From: Trebonia sp963785645 | GTDB lineage: Bacteria; Actinomycetota; Actinomycetes; Streptosporangiales; Streptosporangiaceae | Assembly (NCBI GenBank): GCA_963785645.1 | Contig: CAWAWG010000001.1 | Span: 442,157 to 506,156 of the forward strand | Length of the DNA: 64,000 nt | Direction: 5' to 3' | Shown: in pieces, positions 7,977-15,183 of the stretch | Layout of the letters: the number at the start of each line of letters is the position of its first letter | Numbering within the stretch: the stretch's first letter is position 1 | Notes under the pieces: model-generated | The model's database searches: none | What the model was told of the DNA's origin: nothing | Seen by the model: only the letters and a program-made list of their open reading frames with translations | Position numbers and translations under genes: made by a program

Positions 7977-8018
7977 TCGCGGAATATTTGCATCAAATAA
8001 GCTGCAAATATTCCGCGA
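7977..8018. repeat. 16-bp perfect palindromic hairpin
   Basis: TCGCGGAATATTTGCA (7977-7992) and TGCAAATATTCCGCGA (8003-8018) are exact inverse complements with a 10-base AT-rich loop. Flanking ATGATC and GATCAT extend the symmetry on the outside. The sequence is far more AT-rich than its surroundings. It lies between the flavoprotein and DUF559 genes in a 460-bp stretch with no convincing gene. It may be a REP-like element or an operator. Confidence 0.75.
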
Positions 8019-8131
8019 TCATGCTAGCGGCTCCCTGATGATGAGACGTTGCCTCGTGGGCCTGCCGTCTTTTTGGTGATAAATCCGGCAGGCTGGCTGG
8101 ATTGTCGGGGCATTGCCCGATAATCGGCTGC

Positions 8132-9157
8132 GTGAGTCACGGAACCTCTCCCAAGTTGCGGGCACTCGCTCGCAACCAGGCAGGTGTTGTGAGTCGGAAG
8201 CAAGCTCTGAGTTCGGGGCTAACGCGTGGAATGGTTGAGGCGAAGGCTAAGTCAGGCTGGTGGAAGCAGGTCCACACTGGCGTCTACGCGACGTTTACCG
8301 GAACCATAAGTCGAGAGTCGCTGCTGTGGGCGGCGGTCCTGTATGCCGGGCCCGGTGCTTATCTCAGCCACGAGACCGCAGCTGAGATCAACCGGCTCGC
8401 AGATGGCCCTTCGCCGGTCATTAACGTGACCATTCCGGCAAATCGGCGCGTCAAGGCACCTGAAGGTATTGTTATCCACAGGTCGTCCCATAAGCCGATG
8501 ATATGGACTCCACCAGGGATCCCGCCGTACAGCATCGCCGAGGAGACGGTCATCGACCTCGTGCAGAAGGCGCCACATAAGGATGACATCATCGCCCTCG
8601 TCACCAGCGGCTTCAACAGGAAGCTCCTCACGGAAAGCTATCTGCGGGCGGTGGCGGACACCCGTAAGAAGCTTCGCTGGCGGCGCGAGCTAGACGAGAT
8701 CATCCCGTTGGCCGCCGGGGGCGCGCACTCGCCGCTTGAGTACCGGCACGACCAGCACGTGCAGCGCGCCCACGGGCTTCCCGAGCCGGTCAAACAGGCC
8801 AGGTTCCGTAAGCCAGACGGGACCACCGGCTACCGTGACCGCTATTACCCCCAGTACGGCGGCCTGGTCATCGAGTTGGACGGCAAGCGCTTTCACCCAG
8901 ATGAGCAGCGCGACCGAGACCGGGAGCGCGACAACCAGGCCGCGGTGACCGGATCAACGCTCCGCTACGGCTGGAACGATGTCACCCGCAGGGCGTGCGA
9001 GACCGCGCGGCAGGAGGCTGACGCCCTCCGTCACCGAGGCTGGACCGGCACGCTCAAGCCATGCTCATCCGACTGCCGGGCAGTGCCCCGGTCAGAGTCG
9101 GCCCGGTCAGGGCAGGCCCGCTTAGATCGGCCCCGGTCATCCCGGCGTTCGCCGTGA
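8132..9157 (+). CDS. DUF559 / AbiEi-like domain protein
   Basis: The protein starts VSHGTSPKLRALARNQAGVV and continues with SRKQALSSGLTRGMVEAKAK, the N-terminal winged-helix pattern of AbiEi-type proteins. It ends with a DUF559-like vsr-fold part (GYRDRYYPQYGGLVIELDGK, then RDRERDNQAAVTG). Actinobacteria carry many orphan proteins of this build; their function is unknown and the DUF559 part resembles a very-short-patch endonuclease. A TTG at 8102 in the same frame is an alternative start. Family members usually stop shortly after GWTGTxxPC; here about 27 Arg/Ser-rich residues follow that overlap the HAD gene in antisense, so the true end may be earlier with a frame break. Confidence 0.75.
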   Translation: MSHGTSPKLRALARNQAGVVSRKQALSSGLTRGMVEAKAKSGWWKQVHTGVYATFTGTISRESLLWAAVLYAGPGAYLSHETAAEINRLADGPSPVINVTIPANRRVKAPEGIVIHRSSHKPMIWTPPGIPPYSIAEETVIDLVQKAPHKDDIIALVTSGFNRKLLTESYLRAVADTRKKLRWRRELDEIIPLAAGGAHSPLEYRHDQHVQRAHGLPEPVKQARFRKPDGTTGYRDRYYPQYGGLVIELDGKRFHPDEQRDRDRERDNQAAVTGSTLRYGWNDVTRRACETARQEADALRHRGWTGTLKPCSSDCRAVPRSESARSGQARLDRPRSSRRSP

Positions 9158-9887
9158 CCGGGCTGGAGTCGCTGTCAGCCGAGGCGGGACACCCGAGCAG
9201 GGTTTCCAGGACCAGGGCGGTGTCGGCCAGGTCGGGGAGCACCGCGTCGGCGCCCGCCGCCAGCAGCTCGGCGGCCGAGTAGGAGCCGGTAGCGACGCCC
9301 ACTGCCCGGGCCCCGGCGGAGAGCGCCGCGGCAACGTCGAGGGGGGTGTCCCCGATCACCACGGTGGACGGGCCGGCGAAGGCGGGCAGCAGGAACCGCC
9401 CGTGCACGGCCGCGGCCCGGCGCCGGGCCACCTCGACGAGCTGGGCGCGGTCTTCGTGGTCGTCACCGTAAGCCCCGATGCACAGGTCGAGCCACTCGCG
9501 CAGACCGAGCGCCGCGAGCTTCACCTCTGCCAGGAGGCGGATGTTGCCGGTAAGCACGGACTGGTGCGCATGCTGGCCCACCAGGTCAAGCGCGGCTGCC
9601 GCCCCCGGCAGCACCTCGCCGCGCGCGGCCACCGCGGACCGCATCGACGGCGCGTACGCGCCGAGTCCGGCGATGAACGGGTCGACGTACCGCCGTGGCT
9701 CGCGCACTCCCGCGAGCGTGAGCGTCTCCAGGATGATCGCCCGGTCCGTCCTTCCGGCCATCGGCGCGTGCACCGACAGTGACCGCCCGAATAGCTGGAA
9801 AAACACCGCGTTGTACAGGTCACGCCCCACGCCGTCCGAGTTGAGCAGCGTGCCGTCGATGTCCCAAAGGACTAGGACCTCGTCCAT
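9054..9887 (-). CDS. HAD-superfamily hydrolase
   Basis: Motif I is VLWDIDGTLLNSDG near the N-terminus, with both catalytic aspartates. Motif II is probably SVLTGNIRLLAEVKLAALGL and motifs III/IV lie in STVVIGDTPLDVAAALSAGA. This is the phosphoglycolate-phosphatase-like branch; the substrate cannot be read from sequence. ATG 9887 is preferred because AGGGG lies about 11 bases before it; GTG 9899 is an alternative. The C-terminal tail is low-complexity (Thr/Gly/Leu repeats) and overlaps the convergent DUF559 gene by about 100 bp. Confidence 0.85.
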   Translation of the reverse strand: MDEVLVLWDIDGTLLNSDGVGRDLYNAVFFQLFGRSLSVHAPMAGRTDRAIILETLTLAGVREPRRYVDPFIAGLGAYAPSMRSAVAARGEVLPGAAAALDLVGQHAHQSVLTGNIRLLAEVKLAALGLREWLDLCIGAYGDDHEDRAQLVEVARRRAAAVHGRFLLPAFAGPSTVVIGDTPLDVAAALSAGARAVGVATGSYSAAELLAAGADAVLPDLADTALVLETLLGCPASADSDSSPVTANAGMTGADLSGPALTGPTLTGALPGSRMSMA

Positions 9888-10154
9888 GACAGAGTGCACC
9901 CCTAGTTCCGGTCATGCCGCCGGGAGGTAAGCGGGTAAGAGATTGGAAGGTACCGAGAAACTCCGCGAAGCAACTAGATGGCTCCCCGTTACACTCCGAA
10001 TACCCGCGGATGCCGTCCGCTAAGCCAGGAGCAGCTCACCCCCGCCCGGTGACCGCGATGGTCCCTCTGGGCGGCCGGGTATTTTCCTCCGGATTTCCTG
10101 CGGAACGGCTACCACCCCTAGACCGGCGGCAACCCGGCAGGAGATTGTCGTGGC

Positions 10155-11477
10155 ATGGAGCGGAATCGCTACGCTGACCTCCTGCGGGTGCTGGCGATCG
10201 GTGGCGTGGTCTACGGCCACTGGCTACTGGTCTCGGTCACCTACCGCGACGGGCAGCTATCGGGCGTGGACGCACTTGACGTCATCCAGTGGGCGCGGTG
10301 GGTCACCTGGGTGTTCCAGGTGATGCCGGTGTTCTTCCTCGTCGGGGGATACGTCAACGCCGGGTCCTGGGCGGCCCGCCACGCGGCGGGGGAGACCTGG
10401 ACCTGGTGGGTCCGCGACCGGGTGGTACGCCTGATGTGGCCGACAGCGGTCTACGTGGCGGTGGCGGTGGCCGCGGTCACGGCCGCCCGGGCGGCGGGCG
10501 CGCCCGCGGCCGAGGTCGCCGAGGCGGGCTGGCTCATCGCCCTCCAGCTGTGGTTCCTGCCGGTATACATGGTGCTGATCGTGCTGACCCCGGCCATGCT
10601 CGCCGCCCACCGGCGCTGGGGCCTGCTGGTCCCGGCCGCGATGGCCCTGGCGGCCGGCCTGGTGGACATTCCCGTCGCCGGACCGCTGCACGTGCACGTC
10701 ATCGGCTACCTGAACTACCTGTTCGTCTGGGGGTCCATCCATCAGTGGGGCTTCTTCTGGCGGGACGGCTCCCTGACATCGCCCCGGTGGCGCCCGTACG
10801 CGCTGGCGGCCGGCGGCGGCGCCCTGCTGGCGGGCCTGGTCACGTCGCAGACCTTCGCGGCCGACATGGTGGGCTCGGGCAACACCAACCCGCCGTCGAT
10901 CGCGCTCCTCGCGTTCGCCGCGGCCCAGGTGGGGCTGGTGCTCGCGGCCGAGCCCTGGGCGTCGAGGCGGCTGTCGAAAGATCGCCTGTGGCAGCCGGTC
11001 AGGCGGCTGAACTCCCTGGTCATGAACGTGTACCTCTGGCACTTCGTGCCCGCGATCGTCGTCGCGGTGGCCTTCTACCCGGCCGGCCTGCTGCCTCAGC
11101 CGTCCGTGGGATCGGCCCGGTGGTTCGCGCTGCGGCTGGTCTGGTGGGCCCTGCTGACCGCGGTGCTCGTCCCGCTCGTCATCGGCGTGACCCAGGCCGA
11201 GCGGCCGATGCTCCGGCTGCCCGCGGGGCTCGGGCGGCCCGGCCGCTGGTCGCCGCCGCTGCTGCTCGCCGGCATCGCCGTATCCTCGGTGGGCCTGGTC
11301 CGGCTGGCGATCGGCGGCTTCGCCCCGGGCGGAAGCCCGCCGCCCCTGGTACTCGCGGCCTTCGCGGTCGGCCTGGTAGCCGTTCTGTTCACCGGCCGGG
11401 CCCCGGCCCAGGACACGCAGCGGCAGGCGCTCCCCCCGGACCTCCCCCAGCGGAGCAGCTCGAACACAGGGGCTTAA
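10155..11477 (+). CDS. Membrane acyltransferase family 3 protein
   Basis: The 440-aa protein is almost entirely hydrophobic, with about ten membrane segments. It starts with ERNRYADLLRVLAIGGVVYG followed by HW, a typical acyltransferase-3 motif with the catalytic His at the end of the first segment. Such proteins move acyl groups onto extracytoplasmic sugars or lipids; the substrate here is unknown. ATG 10155 has AGGAGA 11 bases upstream. The C-terminal ~40 residues are Pro/Gln-rich. It ends 40 bp before dnaG and may share transcription with it. Confidence 0.85.
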   Translation: MERNRYADLLRVLAIGGVVYGHWLLVSVTYRDGQLSGVDALDVIQWARWVTWVFQVMPVFFLVGGYVNAGSWAARHAAGETWTWWVRDRVVRLMWPTAVYVAVAVAAVTAARAAGAPAAEVAEAGWLIALQLWFLPVYMVLIVLTPAMLAAHRRWGLLVPAAMALAAGLVDIPVAGPLHVHVIGYLNYLFVWGSIHQWGFFWRDGSLTSPRWRPYALAAGGGALLAGLVTSQTFAADMVGSGNTNPPSIALLAFAAAQVGLVLAAEPWASRRLSKDRLWQPVRRLNSLVMNVYLWHFVPAIVVAVAFYPAGLLPQPSVGSARWFALRLVWWALLTAVLVPLVIGVTQAERPMLRLPAGLGRPGRWSPPLLLAGIAVSSVGLVRLAIGGFAPGGSPPPLVLAAFAVGLVAVLFTGRAPAQDTQRQALPPDLPQRSSSNTGA

Positions 11478-11517
11478 ATACAGAAGTTCGCCCGCAGACC
11501 GGCATACACTCGGCTCC

Positions 11518-13506
11518 ATGCCGGGTCGCATTCGTCAGGAAGACATCGCCGTCGTTCGCGAGCGGTCGCCCATCGCAGACGTGATCGGTGAGTACCTCCA
11601 ACTGCGCCCGGCCGGCGGCGGCAACCTCAAGGGCCTGTGCCCCTTCCACCAGGAGCGCACCCCGTCGTTCAACGTCACGCCGGGCAAGGAGCTGTACCAC
11701 TGCTTCTCCTGCGGCGAGGGCGGCGACGTCATCAAGTTCGTCATGCAGATGGAGCAGCTGCAGTTCAGCGAGGCGGTAGAGCGCCTCGCCGCGCGCGTCG
11801 GCGTCGAGCTCCGCTACGAGGCGGGCGGGTTCGTCCCCGGGCAGGAGACCGGCCAGCGCCGTCGGCTGATCGAAGCGCACAAGCTGGCACAAGAATTCTA
11901 TTCCGAACGAATACGTGATGACTCGGCCCAGTCAGCTCGCTCGTTCCTCTCGGAGCGAGGCTTCCAGCTGGCCGATGCCGATCAGTTCGGTGTCGGCTAT
12001 TCCCCGGCGGCCTGGGACGAGCTGACCAAGCACCTCAAGCGCCGGGGCTTCAACGAGGACGAGCTGCTCAAGTCCGGCCTGGCCCGCAAGACGAGCCGCG
12101 GCGGCATCATCGACATGTTCCGCGGCCGGCTGCTGTGGCCGATCAGGGACCTGACGGGAGAGACGATCGCGTTCGGCGCGCGCAAGCTCGACCCGAACGA
12201 CGACGGTCCCAAGTACCTGAACACCCCGGAAACGCAGATCTTCAAGAAAGGCCAGGTGCTTTACGGCGCCGACCTGGCCAAGCGGGAGATCGCCAAGCGG
12301 CGTCAGGCGGTGATCGTCGAGGGGTACACCGACGTGATGGCCTGTTACCTGTCCGGGGTACCGACGGCGGTGGCGACGTGCGGCACGTCCTTCGGCGAGG
12401 ATCACGTGAAGATCCTGCGCCGTCTCATCATGGACACCGACGGGTCCTCCGGCGAGGTGATCTTCACGTTCGACGGCGACGCGGCCGGCCAGAAGGCGGC
12501 CCTGCGCGCGTTCAGCCTGGAGGAGAAGTTCGTCACGCAGACCTTCGTCGCCGTCCAGCCCGAGGGTCTCGACCCCTGCGACCTGCGGCTGAAGCACGGC
12601 GAGGCCGCCGTCCGCGACCTCGTGGCCCGGCGGGTGCCGCTGTTCGAGTTCGCGATCAGGTCGGTGCTCGCCCGGCATGACCTGGAAACGCGCGAAGGGC
12701 AGTTCGCGGCGATCGACGAGGCCGCGCCGATCATCGTCCGGATCAAGGACCGGGCGAAGTGGAAGCAGTACGCCGTCGATCTCGACCGCTGGATCGGGTT
12801 CATGGACGAGCGGTACATCCTCGACCGGGTGCGCGGTGCCGCCGCGGCAAAGGGGGCCGCCGGGCCAAAGGGAGCCGCCGGCGCAATGCGGGCTACCGGG
12901 GCCATGAAGGCAGGGACAGGCACCGCCAATCGTTCGGGATACTCCGCTGAGGCACCGGAAGCCAGCGGTCAGCGTGGCGCCGGCGCGAGCCAGGGGCGGT
13001 CCGCGCAGAACCGGACGGCACAACCGTACGACCGCTCCGACCCGGTGCTGCGGGTGGAGCGGGAGGCACTCAAGCTCGCGGTGCAGTGGCCGGCGCTGAC
13101 CGGCCCCGAGTTCGACGCGCTCGGGGCGGCGTCGTTCAGCGTGCCTGCCCACGGCGCCGTGGTCGGGCTGATCGCCGGCTGCGGCGGAGTGGGCGGCGCG
13201 GGCCGGGCCCGTGACTGGGCGGCGGCGCTGCTCGACGCCGCGCCCGACGACCGGGCCCGGGCGTTCCTGACCGAGCTGGCGGTGGAACCGGTCCAGGTGT
13301 CCGGCGAGCCGGACGAGAAGTACGCCGACGTCATCCTGGCCCGGGTGGGGGAGCTGGCCGTCGGCCGGGAGATCGCCGCGATCAAGGCCAAGCTCCAGCG
13401 GATGAACCCGGAGGAAGACCAGGCGGCATACGGCCGGATGTTCGGCGACCTTGTCGCGTTCGAGCAGCGCCGCAAGTGGCTGCTCGAACGGGCCACCGGC
13501 ACCTGA
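11518..13506 (+). CDS. dnaG: DNA primase
   Basis: The 662-aa protein synthesises RNA primers for replication. The zinc finger is C41-H44-C62-C65 (CPFHQERTPSFNVTPGKELY, then HCFSC). The RNA polymerase core contains the Toprim signature, with Glu268 in VIVEGYTDV and D319/D321 in FDGDAAG. The C-terminal DnaB-binding part follows a low-complexity Ala/Gly/Lys linker at about residues 437-470, where the DNA is repetitive. No strong ribosome-binding site precedes ATG 11518, so the transcript may be leaderless or coupled to the upstream gene. The next gene is a primary-type sigma factor, as in the classical dnaG-rpoD order. Confidence 0.97.
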   Translation: MPGRIRQEDIAVVRERSPIADVIGEYLQLRPAGGGNLKGLCPFHQERTPSFNVTPGKELYHCFSCGEGGDVIKFVMQMEQLQFSEAVERLAARVGVELRYEAGGFVPGQETGQRRRLIEAHKLAQEFYSERIRDDSAQSARSFLSERGFQLADADQFGVGYSPAAWDELTKHLKRRGFNEDELLKSGLARKTSRGGIIDMFRGRLLWPIRDLTGETIAFGARKLDPNDDGPKYLNTPETQIFKKGQVLYGADLAKREIAKRRQAVIVEGYTDVMACYLSGVPTAVATCGTSFGEDHVKILRRLIMDTDGSSGEVIFTFDGDAAGQKAALRAFSLEEKFVTQTFVAVQPEGLDPCDLRLKHGEAAVRDLVARRVPLFEFAIRSVLARHDLETREGQFAAIDEAAPIIVRIKDRAKWKQYAVDLDRWIGFMDERYILDRVRGAAAAKGAAGPKGAAGAMRATGAMKAGTGTANRSGYSAEAPEASGQRGAGASQGRSAQNRTAQPYDRSDPVLRVEREALKLAVQWPALTGPEFDALGAASFSVPAHGAVVGLIAGCGGVGGAGRARDWAAALLDAAPDDRARAFLTELAVEPVQVSGEPDEKYADVILARVGELAVGREIAAIKAKLQRMNPEEDQAAYGRMFGDLVAFEQRRKWLLERATGT

Positions 13507-13618
13507 TCCAGAGACACTACCGGTTCTTCTTACACAGGTTTCCGGCAGGTTAAACCTCAGGTCACGGTAATAAAATTGGGTCCCCCGAAACCGGGGTGAC
13601 GGGGAGCACACTGGTCGG

Positions 13619-14782
13619 GTGAGCCTCACCGTAGTAACGAGCGGACCATCGCTGACAGCGCAGTTGACGGACCTCGTGGCGCTCGGGCGCTCGCGGGGCT
13701 TCGTGACGATGGGGGACGTCACCGCGGCAATCGACCGGGCCGAGCTATCCGGGGACGCACTAGACGGTGTAGTGCGGGTGCTCGCCGACGAGGGCATCGA
13801 GATGCTCGATACCCAGGTCGAAGAGGAGCCAGATACCAAGATCTCCGATACCGACGCCGATACCGCGCGCCGGGCCGGGACAAGCGACCTGGTGCGGATC
13901 TACCTGCGGGAGATCGGCCGGGTGCCGCTGCTCACCGCTGAGGACGAGGTCGAGCTGGCCAAGTCAATCGAGGCGGGCCTGTACGCCGAGGAGAAGATGA
14001 ACGGCGGGTTCACCTTCTCCAACGGCGACCGGGCCGACCTGGAGTGGCTGGCGGCCGATGGCGTCCGCGGCAAGCAGCGCCTCATTGAAGCGAACCTGCG
14101 GCTTGTCGTATCGATCGCCAAACGGTACATCGGCCGGGGCCTGGTGTTCCTGGACCTGATCCAGGAGGGGAACCTGGGGCTGATCCGTGCGGTGGAGAAG
14201 TTCGACTACACCCGCGGGTACAAGTTCTCGACCTACGCGACGTGGTGGATCCGCCAGGCGATCACGAGGGCGATCGCCGACCAGGCCCGGACCATCCGGG
14301 TACCCGTGCACATGGTGGAGACGATCAACAAGCTCGCCCGGGTGCAGCGCCAGATGCACCAGGAACTCGGGCGCGAGGCGACCGTCGAGGAAATCGCCGC
14401 CGAGATGGGCGTGGAACCGGAACGGGTCGCGGAGATCCAGCGGATCGCGCAGGAGCCCGTCTCGCTCCAGTCGCCGATCGGCGAGGAGGAGTCCGACCTC
14501 GGTGACTTCATCGAGGACGCCGACGCCGTGGTGCCGATCGAAGCGGCGGCCTTCATCATGCTCCAGGACCAGCTCGACCGGGTGCTCTGCGAGCTGTCCG
14601 AGCGGGAGCAGCGGATCATTCAGCTGCGCTTCGGGCTCTCCGACGGGCACCCGCGGACGCTGGAAGAGGTGGGCCGGGAGTTCGGCGTGACCCGCGAGCG
14701 GATCAGGCAGATCGAGTCCAAGACCCTGGCCAAGCTCCGGCATCCGTCGCGTGCCCTGCTGCTGCGGGAGTACCTGGACTAG
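13619..14782 (+). CDS. Sigma-70 family RNA polymerase sigma factor (RpoD/HrdB-like)
   Basis: The 387-aa protein carries a region 1.1-like N-terminus (residues ~10-65), region 1.2 (LVRIYLREIGRVPLLTAEDE), the highly conserved region 2 (IQEGNLGLIRAVEKFDYTRG, then YKFSTYATWWIRQAITRAI), region 3 and region 4.2 (EFGVTRERIRQIESKTLAKL). The residues match group 1/2 housekeeping-type sigma factors that recognise TTGACA/TAnnnT promoters. It starts with GTG 13619; GGGGAG lies 13 bases upstream. TAATAAAAT at 13568-13576 is a possible -10 region. Whether it is the principal sigma or a second one cannot be decided from this window. Confidence 0.93.
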   Translation: MSLTVVTSGPSLTAQLTDLVALGRSRGFVTMGDVTAAIDRAELSGDALDGVVRVLADEGIEMLDTQVEEEPDTKISDTDADTARRAGTSDLVRIYLREIGRVPLLTAEDEVELAKSIEAGLYAEEKMNGGFTFSNGDRADLEWLAADGVRGKQRLIEANLRLVVSIAKRYIGRGLVFLDLIQEGNLGLIRAVEKFDYTRGYKFSTYATWWIRQAITRAIADQARTIRVPVHMVETINKLARVQRQMHQELGREATVEEIAAEMGVEPERVAEIQRIAQEPVSLQSPIGEEESDLGDFIEDADAVVPIEAAAFIMLQDQLDRVLCELSEREQRIIQLRFGLSDGHPRTLEEVGREFGVTRERIRQIESKTLAKLRHPSRALLLREYLD

Positions 14783-15003
14783 CCTCGGCGGGCCCTCCGG
14801 GCCCGCTTGCGGGCGGGTGCCTCGTGCAGCAGTACCCCGGAGGTCCTGGCGAGGAATTCGGCGTAGGTGTCAGGCGCGGCGTCAGGATTGTCGACGTACT
14901 GGTCCATGGCGGTCCTCCGCACCAGCATCAGCCGCTGTGCCTCGTTCATCTCGCGAACCGCGTCCGTCAGCTTGCCGGCGGCCCGCAACACTTCCGTCAT
15001 CAT
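14779..15003 (-). CDS. Small conserved-looking protein of unknown function
   Basis: The 74-aa product MMTEVLRAAGKLTDAVREMN... is helical and charged, ends in an Arg/Lys-rich tail (PARKRARRARRG) and has no membrane segment or Cys. ATG 15003 is preceded by the strong site AAGGAGG about 9 bases upstream. The gene is convergent with the sigma gene and overlaps its stop by four bases. I do not recognise the family. The strong RBS argues that it is real. Confidence 0.6.
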   Translation of the reverse strand: MMTEVLRAAGKLTDAVREMNEAQRLMLVRRTAMDQYVDNPDAAPDTYAEFLARTSGVLLHEAPARKRARRARRG

Positions 15004-15183
15004 CTGTGGCCTCCTTCGGTGTTCTGTATCCAGACTCGCAGTAAGACCCGCCCGTGACCATTGGGAAAAATCCTTAAACCTGGTAAGCCGAACGACTTGT
15101 CATGCTTTGTCCGCCTAAGTCGGCCGCATCGGCGGCCTGGAATCGATTAGCGGGAACGTCGGACCTCAGCGGATAATAGAGAC

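Noticed and set aside
11932..13839. 635-codon frame antisense to dnaG and sigma
   Set aside because: Same reason; both sense genes carry complete, ordered motifs.
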